A stretch of 64,000 bases of DNA from Cellvibrionales bacterium UBA4451 (GTDB lineage Bacteria; Pseudomonadota; Gammaproteobacteria; Pseudomonadales; Porticoccaceae), in the NCBI GenBank assembly GCA_002390285.1, contig DGPB01000001.1, positions 1 to 64,000 of the forward strand, in the 5' to 3' direction. The position numbers were made by a program, and so were the translations under genes. Under the pieces are notes generated by a model. The model was not told the DNA's origin. It made no database searches and saw only the letters and a program-made list of their open reading frames with translations. Positions 35,066 to 43,438 of the stretch are shown piece after piece (position 1 is the stretch's first letter; every line of letters begins with the position of its first letter).

Positions 35066-36082
35066 TTAGTTTTTATCTTTATCAACAAGCTTGTTAGCGG
35101 CAATCCATGGCATCATCGAACGCAATTTCGCGCCAGTCTGCTCAATCGGATGCGCTGCATTGTTGCGACGGTAAGCCGTCATAGAAGGGTAGTTCATAGC
35201 ACCTTCAGTAACGAACATTTTGGCATACTCACCGTTTTGAATATCTTTCAAAGCGTTGCGCATCGCTGCACGGGACTCATCATTGATGATTTTAGGGCCA
35301 GTAACGTACTCACCGTACTCCGCATTGTTGGAGATCGAGTAGTTCATATTGGCAATGCCACCCTCGTACATCAGATCCACAATCAGTTTCAGTTCGTGGA
35401 GACATTCGAAGTAAGCCATTTCAGGGGCATAACCAGCCTCAACCAATGTTTCAAAGCCCGCTTTTACCAACTCGACAGTACCGCCGCACAGTACGGCTTG
35501 TTCGCCAAATAAATCCGTTTCAGTTTCATCTTTGAATGTGGTTTCAATAATACCAGTACGACCGCCACCAACACCGCTTGCATAAGACATGGCCACATTT
35601 CTAGCATTACCTGAGGCATCTTGATGAATTGCCACCAGATCAGGAATACCACCACCCTTGGTGAATTCACTACGGACTGTGTGTCCAGGTGCTTTAGGTG
35701 CAATCATAATGACATCCAGGTCTGCACGAGGCACAACTTGGTTGTAGTGAATGGCAAAGCCGTGAGCAAAGGCCATAGTAGCGCCCTGCTTAAGGTTCGG
35801 CTCAACTTCGTCTCTATAGAGATGAGATTGGAATTCATCAGGGGTCAGAATCATCACCAAATCCGCACCGGCAACGGCTTCTGGTACATTTTTCACAGCC
35901 AGGCCGGCAGCCTCAGCTTTTGCGGCAGAAGCTGAACCAGCTCGTAAACCAACAGTGACGTCTACACCAGAGTCTTTCAGGTTCAGGGCATGGGCGTGGC
36001 CCTGAGAGCCATAACCAATAATGGAGACCTTCATACCCTGAATAATGGAGAGGTCACAGTCTTTATCGTAAGAAACTTGCAT
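35066..36082 (-). CDS. ilvC: Ketol-acid reductoisomerase
   Basis: IlvC isomerises and reduces acetolactate with NADPH in valine and isoleucine synthesis. It has the Rossmann motif VSIIGYGSQGHAHALNLKDSG with a following arginine (GLRAG) for NADPH phosphate, MIAPKAPGHTVR, and the knotted C-terminal domain with DETETDLFGEQAVLCGG. At 338 residues it is the short class I form (not the long E. coli type). ilvC lies about 110 bp after ilvH and has AT-rich repeats in its upstream spacer. Confidence 0.96.
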   Translation of the reverse strand: MQVSYDKDCDLSIIQGMKVSIIGYGSQGHAHALNLKDSGVDVTVGLRAGSASAAKAEAAGLAVKNVPEAVAGADLVMILTPDEFQSHLYRDEVEPNLKQGATMAFAHGFAIHYNQVVPRADLDVIMIAPKAPGHTVRSEFTKGGGIPDLVAIHQDASGNARNVAMSYASGVGGGRTGIIETTFKDETETDLFGEQAVLCGGTVELVKAGFETLVEAGYAPEMAYFECLHELKLIVDLMYEGGIANMNYSISNNAEYGEYVTGPKIINDESRAAMRNALKDIQNGEYAKMFVTEGAMNYPSMTAYRRNNAAHPIEQTGAKLRSMMPWIAANKLVDKDKN

Positions 36083-36091
36083 GTTTACACC

Positions 36092-36132
36092 TATGTTTTA
36101 AATCTATGGTTTCAAATATATGGTTTTAAATC
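36092..36132 (-). repeat. Three contiguous 13-14-nt repeats upstream of ilvC
   Basis: Contiguous units TATGTTTTAAATC, TATGGTTTCAAATA and TATGGTTTTAAATC occupy 36092-36104, 36105-36118 and 36119-36132. They begin 10 bp before the ilvC ATG, in the 5' leader. They could bind a regulator or be plain slippage repeats. Confidence 0.7.
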
Positions 36133-36193
36133 TAAGTTAACGAGTTACCAAAAGAGCCTTTTTTACTCGCACAAAAGGCCCTCTCAATAAAAA

Positions 36194-36685
36194 CTAAAGT
36201 CGCAGTGACTTTTCACCACGAGCTAGACCCGATACACCAGACCTAACCAGCTCAAGAATATCGACACCGCCAATGGCCTGGACAAAGGCGTCGAGTTTAT
36301 CACTGTTACCCACAACCTGTAATGTATAAGCATTCGCATTTACATCAACGATCTGACCACGGAAAATATCGACGCAACGCTTGATCTCGGCTCGCTGTGA
36401 ATCATTGGCCTTCACTTTAACCAACATCAGTTCACGCTCAATGTGTGGTCCTTCTGTCAGGTCGACCACTTTGACCACATCGATCAATTTATGTAAATGT
36501 TTGGTGATCTGCTCAATCACCTTATCATTACCATGAGTCGTCATGGTCAGACGAGACAGCGTCTGATCCTCCGTAGGCGCAACAGTGAGCGTATCAATAT
36601 TATAACCACGCTGAGAAAACAAACCCACAACTCGAGACAACGCTCCGGGTTCATTTTCCATCAAGACTGAAAGTATACGTCTCAT
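36194..36685 (-). CDS. ilvH: Acetolactate synthase small (regulatory) subunit
   Basis: The N-terminal ACT domain (RRILSVLMENEPGALSRVVGLFSQRGYNIDTL) binds valine for feedback inhibition. The C-terminal half (about 85-163) activates the large subunit. Starting at the ATG at 36685 gives 163 residues, identical in length to E. coli IlvH. The ATG shares one base with the ilvB stop (TGATG), a sign of tight coupling. The longer frame upstream runs into ilvB. Confidence 0.95.
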   Translation of the reverse strand: MRRILSVLMENEPGALSRVVGLFSQRGYNIDTLTVAPTEDQTLSRLTMTTHGNDKVIEQITKHLHKLIDVVKVVDLTEGPHIERELMLVKVKANDSQRAEIKRCVDIFRGQIVDVNANAYTLQVVGNSDKLDAFVQAIGGVDILELVRSGVSGLARGEKSLRL

Positions 36686-38424
36686 CAGGTACGCTCCGTT
36701 TTGCTCAACCACATATCACGCATAGAGCCATTGGGGGCAATATGCATTGGATACACGTGCTCTGAACGATCCACATTAATGTCCATAAAGACCACACGAT
36801 CTTTCAGACTGAAGCACTCAGCCATCTTTTCTTCTAACTCATCGAAGTGAGTCACCCGTATCCCTACATGGCCATAGGCTTCGGCTAACTTAACAAAGTC
36901 AGGGAGCGAATCTTCGTAAAGACTGGAGGAATAACGGCTACTGTATTGCATATCCTGCCATTGACGCACCATGCCCAACGCTTGGTTGTTGAGATTAATG
37001 ATTTTTACAGGGAGACCATACTGGGAACAGGTAGACAGCTCCTGAATACACATTTGTATACTTCCTTCACCGGTAACACAGGCTACGACTGCATCGGGAT
37101 GGGCTAACTGCACACCCATTGCCGCAGGCAAACCAAAGCCCATGGTGCCAAGCCCACCTGAATTAATCCATCGACGCGGTTTATCAAATAAGTAGTACTG
37201 GGCAGCGAACATCTGATGCTGACCCACATCAGACGTCACATAGGCATCGCCACCGGTCACCTTGTACAACGTTTTGATCACATCTTGCGGTTTAATAATA
37301 TTACCGGCGCTTGGTTCATGGCGAGGCTGAGTATAGATTCCATGACGATCACGCCACTCATCAATTTGCGTCCACCACTCAGTAATAGCCGCTTCATCTG
37401 GCTTTGCACTAGCACTCTCAATCTGGTCAAGCATCTCCTGTAGTACCGCATCACAAGGACCGACAATGGGTATATCTATCGCCACGATTTTAGAAATGGA
37501 GGTTGGGTCTACGTCAATATGAATAATTTTTGCTGAGGGGCAAAATTTACTAGGGGTATTTGTCACCCGGTCATCAAATCGAGCGCCAACAGCCAGAATG
37601 ACATCGGCGTGATGCATGGCTGCATTCGCCTCATAAGTGCCATGCATACCCAACATACCCAAAAACTGGCGATCAGTACCTGGAAAGGCACCTAAGCCCA
37701 TCAGCGTATTCGTGACGGGGATATTCAATAGCTTCGCTAATTCAGTTAGCTGCGAGGATGCATTACCTAAAACTACGCCACCACCGCTGTAAATAACCGG
37801 ACGTTTGGCAGCCAATAGTATCTTTATAGCACGCTTAATCTGACCCGGGTGCCCCTTGGTCGTAGGCTGGTAAGAGCGGATCTTGATCTTGTCGGGGTAC
37901 TCATAAGGCACGCGATAGTTGGGAGCAGTGACATCTTTAGGAATGTCCACAACAACGGGGCCTGGGCGTCCTGTCCCTGCAATATAGAACGCTTTAGCAA
38001 TAATCCCTGCAATCTCAGAGGCGTCCTTAACCAGAAAGCTATGCTTAACGATAGGCCTAGAAATACCCACCATATCTGTTTCTTGAAACGCATCGCCACC
38101 AATTTTATCCCTAGGAACCTGGCCGGAAATGACGACCATGGGAATAGAATCCATGTAGGCAGTAGCGATACCAGTAATAGCATTGGTAGCACCAGGACCA
38201 GAAGTAACCAGTACGGCTCCTACTTCTCCCGTGGAACGGGAATGACCGTCAGCTGCATGAACTGCCGCCTGCTCATGACGAACAAGAATATGTTGAACAT
38301 CCTGTTGTTGAAATAATGCATCGTAAATATGCAATGCCGCACCACCGGGATAGCCCCAGATCTGCTTAACACCTGCATCTTTAAGTGCACGAACGACGAT
38401 ATCACCGCCAGACAAAAGTTCCAC
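36685..38424 (-). CDS. ilvB: Acetolactate synthase large (catalytic) subunit
   Basis: This TPP enzyme makes acetolactate or acetohydroxybutyrate. Motifs seen are IWGYPGGAALHIYDAL, the catalytic Glu region LVRHEQAAVHAADG, the FAD-binding segment and the TPP motif GEGSIQMCIQELSTCSQYGLPVKIINLNNQ. I place the start at GTG 38424 (VELLSGGDIV), where GAGG lies about eight bases upstream and family alignment begins. The track of upstream codons continues in frame but is Cys/Val-rich and unlikely to be translated. 579 residues. Confidence 0.95.
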   Translation of the reverse strand: MELLSGGDIVVRALKDAGVKQIWGYPGGAALHIYDALFQQQDVQHILVRHEQAAVHAADGHSRSTGEVGAVLVTSGPGATNAITGIATAYMDSIPMVVISGQVPRDKIGGDAFQETDMVGISRPIVKHSFLVKDASEIAGIIAKAFYIAGTGRPGPVVVDIPKDVTAPNYRVPYEYPDKIKIRSYQPTTKGHPGQIKRAIKILLAAKRPVIYSGGGVVLGNASSQLTELAKLLNIPVTNTLMGLGAFPGTDRQFLGMLGMHGTYEANAAMHHADVILAVGARFDDRVTNTPSKFCPSAKIIHIDVDPTSISKIVAIDIPIVGPCDAVLQEMLDQIESASAKPDEAAITEWWTQIDEWRDRHGIYTQPRHEPSAGNIIKPQDVIKTLYKVTGGDAYVTSDVGQHQMFAAQYYLFDKPRRWINSGGLGTMGFGLPAAMGVQLAHPDAVVACVTGEGSIQMCIQELSTCSQYGLPVKIINLNNQALGMVRQWQDMQYSSRYSSSLYEDSLPDFVKLAEAYGHVGIRVTHFDELEEKMAECFSLKDRVVFMDINVDRSEHVYPMHIAPNGSMRDMWLSKTERT

Positions 38425-38730
38425 TGTACAAACCCTCAAAATATAAACACCACAACACCGGCTCAGCCCACAAGGAACATAAACCACAACCGCTGTGACA
38501 TCACAGGTCTGCTATTGCAACACCGCAGCCGATTTTGGTAGTCGGCGCGTCAGACTCATCGGTAAACAAGTCTGTTCTGGATGCCCAGCGAACGCTGTTT
38601 ACGCTCACTTGGCAAACTGGTAAGAAACCAGCGGGCGAGTAATAGGAGATACCCGCCGAACTTGCGAACCTTATGAATTTATAGCCATAAAGTCAAGTAG
38701 TTACCTCTTCCAGCTCATAAACCCTCTTCT
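38425..38730 (-). promoter_or_regulatory. Structured 5' leader region of ilvB
   Basis: About 300 bp with several short perfect stems: GCCGA/TCGGC (38528-38546), CAGCG/CGCTG (38586-38597), CTGGT/ACCAG (38617-38631) and GCGGG/CCCGC (38631-38656). No leader peptide rich in Ile, Val or Leu codons was found on the minus strand, and no stem has a clear T-run. An attenuator without a readable peptide, or another RNA control element, is possible. Confidence 0.35.
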
Positions 38731-38749
38731 TTTTTTTGCTACCAAACAC

Positions 38750-38779
38750 TCAACATCTGCCCTATAAATCCGCTATGAT
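38750..38779 (+). promoter_or_regulatory. Possible promoter of the DUF4124 gene
   Basis: TCAACA (38750-38755) and TATGAT (38774-38779) are spaced by 18 bp, about 33 bp before the ATG. The -10 matches five of six consensus bases. Confidence 0.4.
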
Positions 38780-38812
38780 GCAATTAGTTAGGGTTTATAT
38801 GGGCTTCAGGAT

Positions 38813-39268
38813 ATGAAACATCTTTATTTGGTAATACTCACCGGCCTGTTCGTTACCACCAGCGTTACAGCACATGCAGAAAAGATCTACAAATGGCAGG
38901 ATGATGACGGATCTTGGAATTATTCAGAAGTACCTCCGGTCGAAAAAGAGGCGGAAACACTTAGGATCAAGGGGCCCAAGCAGCTCGGCCAACCCTCAGC
39001 AAAAGAACCGGAACAAGAAAATACCGACAAGAGTGTCGGGCAATCGGAAGATCAACCCCTAAAACAGTCCCCAGAAGTCGCCGCTGCGGAACGCGAACGT
39101 AAGGCACACAATTGTGAGGTGGCCAGAAAGAACCTAACCTCTCTCACTAATCGACCAAGGATTCGTTATATGGATGAAGAGAAAGGTGAGGAGCGCTACC
39201 TAACTCCAGATGAGCATGATGAGTGGAGTGAAAAATCAAAAAACCAAGTTAAGGAATTTTGTCAGTAA
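38813..39268 (+). CDS. DUF4124 domain-containing secreted protein
   Basis: A signal peptide (cleavage near THAHA/EKIYKW, about residue 22) is followed by the DUF4124 core (KIYKWQDDDGSWNYSEVPP), a short beta motif common in proteobacterial periplasmic proteins. Next are a charged low-complexity linker rich in Glu, Gln and Lys and a C-terminal helix with one Cys pair (NCEVARKN, EFCQ). Function is unknown. It is a monocistronic gene divergent from ilvB. Confidence 0.85.
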   Translation: MKHLYLVILTGLFVTTSVTAHAEKIYKWQDDDGSWNYSEVPPVEKEAETLRIKGPKQLGQPSAKEPEQENTDKSVGQSEDQPLKQSPEVAAAERERKAHNCEVARKNLTSLTNRPRIRYMDEEKGEERYLTPDEHDEWSEKSKNQVKEFCQ

Positions 39269-39350
39269 TTAATTCTGTAGTCACTCAGACTCAATATTAA
39301 AGTTCAACGCCCCATCTTTTTTCTCTTTGGGTATTTGGAATTAGGATGAA

Positions 39351-39761
39351 TCATTTCCCTTTTACGAGTTTACTGACTATTGTCTTAGCCATTTTCTTTT
39401 TGAACTCGATTACCCCTACGTCATCCCAGTCACCGCCGGCTAAAAAATAAATCTCATAAACTTCCAATGCCTTGTATGCAGAAATTAATTCAGGGTGTTT
39501 TTTAATCGCGATAGTTTTTTTATCATTTAAAAGACTGTCTAGCAGCTCAAAATATTTTTTATTTAGAGCCACAGAATCTGTCGTGCTCTCTACTTCTGAC
39601 GTACTCTCTACTTCTGACGTGCTTTCTACTTCTGAAGTACCGCGTACTTCTAAAGCACTTTCTCCTACGCCTTCCGTCATTGGTTGAGTCATGGCTTTAA
39701 AAACCTCTACTTTTGATATGCCCTCATTCCGCTCATCGATATGCTGAAGGCGTCCTCCCAC
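39351..39761 (-). CDS. Hypothetical protein with SEVEST hexapeptide repeats
   Basis: The N-terminal third carries a repeat region (TSEVES units, about residues 43-66). It is followed by a folded-looking part (KKYFELLDSLLNDKKTIAIKK, ALEVYEIYFLAGGDWDDVG) with a basic C-terminus. I do not recognise the family. Start is uncertain: GTG at 39761 gives 136 residues, while ATG at 39692 (GAGG 11 bases upstream) gives 113. No signal peptide is visible. Confidence 0.6.
   Translation of the reverse strand: MGGRLQHIDERNEGISKVEVFKAMTQPMTEGVGESALEVRGTSEVESTSEVESTSEVESTTDSVALNKKYFELLDSLLNDKKTIAIKKHPELISAYKALEVYEIYFLAGGDWDDVGVIEFKKKMAKTIVSKLVKGK
39583..39654 (-). repeat. 18-nt tandem repeat, four units
   Basis: Four head-to-tail 18-nt units of the type GTGCTCTCTACTTCTGAC (plus-strand reading) at 39583-39600, 39601-39618, 39619-39636 and 39637-39654. 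The first three are nearly identical and the last is degenerate. Each encodes six residues, so copy change keeps the frame. Confidence 0.9.
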
Positions 39762-39848
39762 GGCTCGTTGCTAACACGTCTCCCGGACATAATAACCTGG
39801 CCTAAGGTTACGTCTTGAGTTTGATGTGTTTTATTTTTCCTGATCCTA

Positions 39849-39864
39849 GTTAGGGAGCCCTAAC
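39849..39864. repeat. 7-bp inverted repeat downstream of clpB
   Basis: GTTAGGG and CCCTAAC (loop AG) form a small perfect hairpin 53 bp after the clpB stop. No T-run follows on the minus strand, so it is at best a weak terminator. Confidence 0.4.
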
Positions 39865-39916
39865 ATCCAGAAAAAACACGATCCTCGCCCCTTGCCAAAC
39901 TTAACGTTACCCCTGC

Positions 39917-42568
39917 TTAACATTGCTCCGTGGAAAACACGACCTGATCGCCATCCAGACCAACCACAACAGTGTCGCCCGGAACAAAATCACCACCAAG
40001 CACCTGTTGAGCCAGCGGGTTTTCCAGCAACTGCTGAATAGCCCGCTTTAATGGTCTGGCCCCATAAACTGGATCGAAACCTGCGTCACAAAGCTTATCC
40101 ATCATAGGCCCTGATATCTCCAATGACAGATCACGTTCAGCTAAACGTTTCCTTAACAGCCCAAGCTGGATCTCGGCAATCCCGCGAATTTGCCCTTTAG
40201 CTAAGGGGTGAAATACCACCATTTCATCAATTCGATTAATAAATTCCGGTCTAAAATGACCCGACACCACATCCATAACCGCCTCTTTCATCGCTTCATA
40301 CCGATTTTCGTTAGCAGTGGAATCATCTACCTCGCTCCCATCCTGACTGGCATCAAAGTTGACTGTATCAAAGGAATGATCCTCAACCAGTCCCTGAATT
40401 CGATCAGAACCCAAATTGGAGGTCATCACAATGACGGTATTGCGAAAATCTACTGTCCGCCCTTGCCCATCGGTAAGCCGACCATCATCCAGCACTTGCA
40501 GCAAGATGTTAAACACATCAGGGTGAGCTTTCTCCACCTCATCCAACAACAGTACTGAGTAGGGTCGCCGCCTCACCGCTTCAGTGAGATAACCACCCTC
40601 CTCATAACCCACATAACCAGGAGGCGCACCTACCAACCTAGCCACTGAGTGCTTCTCCATAAACTCGGACATGTCGATACGCACCATGGCGTCTTCACTG
40701 TCGAATAAAAACTCAGCAAGCGCTTTACACAGCTCAGTTTTACCCACACCGGTTGGCCCGAGAAATAGAAATGAACCATTGGGACGATTTGGATCAGAGA
40801 GACCCGCCCGGCTCCGCCGCACGGCGTTAGATACAGCCACTACAGCTTCACTCTGACCAATCACGCGCTTGTGCAAGTCATCTTCCATTCGAAGTAACTT
40901 ATCACGTTCGCCCTCAAGCATCTTAGAGATGGGTATTCCTGTCCACTTGGAAACAACTTCTGCAATTTCGTCTTCGGTTACTTTATTGCGGAGCAGTTGT
41001 TTTTCACTCGTATCCGCCTCACTAGCGGCCACAAGTTGTTTCTCAAGTTCAGGTATTTTACCATATTGCAGTTCCGACATTTTGGCCAAGTTACCCGCCC
41101 GGCTGGCAGCATCCATATCGATTCCGGCCTGCTCCAATTCGATTTTAATCTGGGCTACTCCCTGTAATGCCGCTTTTTCCGCCTTCCATATTTCGTCCAG
41201 ATCGGCGAACTCTTTGCCGATCACATCGATATCTTCCTTAATTTTCTTCAAACGTTTGCGAGAGGCCTCATCCTCTTCCTTCTTGACCGCTTCACGCTCC
41301 ATTTTCAGTTGAATCAACCGACGCTCTAAACGATCCATCTCCTCCGGCTTGGAATCGATTTCCATCCGAATACGACTGGCGGCTTCATCTATAAGGTCAA
41401 TCGCTTTATCAGGCAATTGGCGATCCGCGATATAGCGTTGTGATAGTTTGGCCGCCGCCACAATGGCAGAATCGGTGATATCTACCCCGTGGTGTATCTC
41501 ATAGCGCTCTTTCAATCCACGCAAAATAGCAATAGTGTCTTCTTCATTAGGCTCAGCAACTAATATTTTTTGAAAGCGACGCTCCAAAGCGGCATCTTTT
41601 TCAATATATTGACGGTATTCATCAAGGGTCGTCGCACCCACACAATGCAGCTCTCCTCGAGCCAGTGCAGGCTTCAACATATTGCCTGCATCCATAGCGC
41701 CTTCAGCTTTACCCGCACTGACCATGGTATGCAACTCATCAATAAACAGTATTATTTGACCTTCCTGTTTAGAGAGCTCCTTGAGAACAGCCTTGAGGCG
41801 CTCCTCAAAATCACCCCGAAATTTGGCGCCTGCAAGCAGCGCCCCTAAATCTAAAGATAGAACGAGTTTGCGTTTTAACCCTTCAGGTACTTCACCATTA
41901 ACAATCCGCTGAGCCAACCCCTCAATAATGGCGGTTTTACCCACACCAGGCTCACCAATTAATACCGGGTTATTTTTGGTACGCCGCTGTAACACCTGAA
42001 TAGTGCGGCGAATTTCATCATCACGACCAATCACCGGGTCAAGCTTACCCTCAGCAGCACGTGCTGTGAGGTCTATAGTGTATTTTTCCAACGCCTGACG
42101 GTTACCCTCTGCTTCCGGATCTGTCACAGCCTCTCCTCCACGAATCTTATCCACAATGGCCTGGAATTTAGCTTTGTCGCCATACTTGGCCAACGCCTTA
42201 CCCTCATCACCTTTATCCTCAAATGCCGCCAATAAAACTACTTCACTGGAAATAAACTGATCACCCAGTTGCTGCGCCTGCTTGTCCGCCAAGTTAAGTA
42301 ATTTGCCTAAATTTGGTGATACATTGACCTCACCCGTTGGCGACTGTATCTGAGGCAATCGATCAAGCTGCTGAGCAAGCTCGTTCTTTAGCCCCTCCGT
42401 ATCAAAGCCGGCCTGACTCAGCATGGGTCGCAAAGCGCTACCCTCCTGATTCAACAGTGCCAATATAAGATGCGCTGGTTCAAGGGCAGTATTGTCCCTG
42501 CCCACAGCCATTGACTGAGCATCCGAGATAGCAGTTTGTAAATGCGAGGTAAAACGGTCAAATCGCAT
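39917..42568 (-). CDS. clpB: ATP-dependent disaggregase ClpB
   Basis: ClpB is the AAA+ disaggregase that works with DnaK. The N domain (1-150) is followed by AAA-1 with GEPGVGKTAIIEG, the coiled-coil middle domain (about 400-530) and AAA-2 with GPTGVGKTELCKAL, ending in an arginine-finger region. Start at ATG 42568 (MRFDRFTS) is backed by GAGG six bases upstream. It has 883 residues compared with 857 in E. coli. An acidic insert of about 25 residues (DASQDGSEVDDSTANEN) lies in AAA-2 just after TSNLGSD. A sigma-32 promoter precedes it. Confidence 0.96.
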   Translation of the reverse strand: MRFDRFTSHLQTAISDAQSMAVGRDNTALEPAHLILALLNQEGSALRPMLSQAGFDTEGLKNELAQQLDRLPQIQSPTGEVNVSPNLGKLLNLADKQAQQLGDQFISSEVVLLAAFEDKGDEGKALAKYGDKAKFQAIVDKIRGGEAVTDPEAEGNRQALEKYTIDLTARAAEGKLDPVIGRDDEIRRTIQVLQRRTKNNPVLIGEPGVGKTAIIEGLAQRIVNGEVPEGLKRKLVLSLDLGALLAGAKFRGDFEERLKAVLKELSKQEGQIILFIDELHTMVSAGKAEGAMDAGNMLKPALARGELHCVGATTLDEYRQYIEKDAALERRFQKILVAEPNEEDTIAILRGLKERYEIHHGVDITDSAIVAAAKLSQRYIADRQLPDKAIDLIDEAASRIRMEIDSKPEEMDRLERRLIQLKMEREAVKKEEDEASRKRLKKIKEDIDVIGKEFADLDEIWKAEKAALQGVAQIKIELEQAGIDMDAASRAGNLAKMSELQYGKIPELEKQLVAASEADTSEKQLLRNKVTEDEIAEVVSKWTGIPISKMLEGERDKLLRMEDDLHKRVIGQSEAVVAVSNAVRRSRAGLSDPNRPNGSFLFLGPTGVGKTELCKALAEFLFDSEDAMVRIDMSEFMEKHSVARLVGAPPGYVGYEEGGYLTEAVRRRPYSVLLLDEVEKAHPDVFNILLQVLDDGRLTDGQGRTVDFRNTVIVMTSNLGSDRIQGLVEDHSFDTVNFDASQDGSEVDDSTANENRYEAMKEAVMDVVSGHFRPEFINRIDEMVVFHPLAKGQIRGIAEIQLGLLRKRLAERDLSLEISGPMMDKLCDAGFDPVYGARPLKRAIQQLLENPLAQQVLGGDFVPGDTVVVGLDGDQVVFSTEQC

Positions 42569-42613
42569 AGTCGACCTCAATGTTGATTGTTCAATTTTAC
42601 TGGTTAAACAACA

Positions 42614-42640
42614 AGTTGGGGCAAATATGGATATTTCAAG
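42614..42640 (-). promoter_or_regulatory. Sigma-32 heat-shock promoter of clpB
   Basis: On the minus strand CTTGAAA (42634-42640) and CCCCAACT (42614-42621) are spaced by 12 bp. The known sigma-32 consensus is CTTGAAA-N11-16-CCCCATNT, so the -35 is perfect and the -10 nearly so. It lies about 45 bp before the clpB start. Confidence 0.85.
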
Positions 42641-42674
42641 CGCTACTCTGTATTAAGCTATATTTAGCCCGTAT

Positions 42675-43436
42675 TTAGCTGATCCATATCAAGCTGGCCA
42701 TTCGGCCGGTCTGGCCATCACGGCGATAGGAATAGAACCGCTTAGCATCCGCATAGGTACAAAAATCATCACCGTAAACCTGCGTTACTCCCAATCTGTG
42801 GAGGGCAATTTTGGCGAGACCATAGATATCGGCCTGCCAGTGCTCTAGATCAGTTTTTACAAAACAGTTTTCTATATTACGACGAACATTTTGTTGATCC
42901 GCACTGTCAATAAAAGCCTCGAGAACCTCAACTCCCACCTCAAAATGTGGCTGGCTAATCGCCGGTCCCAAATAAACTATAAGCTCGGATGTATTGGAAT
43001 GAAACTGGTTAATGGCTTGATCGACAATACCTGCTGCTAATCCACGCCATCCGGCATGCACTGCGGCAACTTCAGTGCCAGCATGGTTGCAAATTAGTAT
43101 TGGCAAACAGTCTGCGGTCATCACCGTACAAACACGGCCTGACTGATTGGTATAGCAACCATCAGCAGTACGCGTCACGCCGTCACTCTCTGCAGAAACA
43201 ATGGTTGTCCCATGCACCTGATCAAGAAGCTGCGGCGATGAAGGCAACCGTATTTTCTCGGACAGCAAGTGCTCCGATAATAGTCGCCAGTTTTGTTCTA
43301 CTGCCTTAGGATGATCACCCACATGGAAGGCAAGGTTAAGACTGTTCCAAGGCGGTGCTGACTGACCACCACTACGGGTGCTAATGGCCGTGTGAATATT
43401 GTCGGGAGTAGGCCAGTCGGGGATGAGCACTGCCAT
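42675..43436 (-). CDS. pgeF: Peptidoglycan editing factor PgeF (YfiH/DUF152)
   Basis: The 253-residue Cu/Zn-dependent multicopper-like enzyme has conserved metal ligands in MTADCLPILI (Cys) and AAVHAGWRGLAAGI (His), plus the C-terminal FCTYADAKRFYSYRRDG. PgeF removes L-Ser-containing errors from peptidoglycan precursors; older names call it polyphenol oxidase or laccase. It follows rluD after a 2-bp gap and is clearly co-transcribed with it, the same pair found in many gammaproteobacteria. Confidence 0.93.
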   Translation of the reverse strand: MAVLIPDWPTPDNIHTAISTRSGGQSAPPWNSLNLAFHVGDHPKAVEQNWRLLSEHLLSEKIRLPSSPQLLDQVHGTTIVSAESDGVTRTADGCYTNQSGRVCTVMTADCLPILICNHAGTEVAAVHAGWRGLAAGIVDQAINQFHSNTSELIVYLGPAISQPHFEVGVEVLEAFIDSADQQNVRRNIENCFVKTDLEHWQADIYGLAKIALHRLGVTQVYGDDFCTYADAKRFYSYRRDGQTGRMASLIWIS

Positions 43437-43438
43437 GA

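Noticed and set aside
36687..36712. Longer ilvH start inside ilvB
   Set aside because: The internal ATG at 36685 gives exactly the E. coli length and the standard stop-start coupling.
38465..38505. Short minus-strand ORF before ilvB (MSQRLWFMFLVG) as an attenuator peptide
   Set aside because: Too few Ile, Val and Leu codons and no downstream terminator with a T-run.
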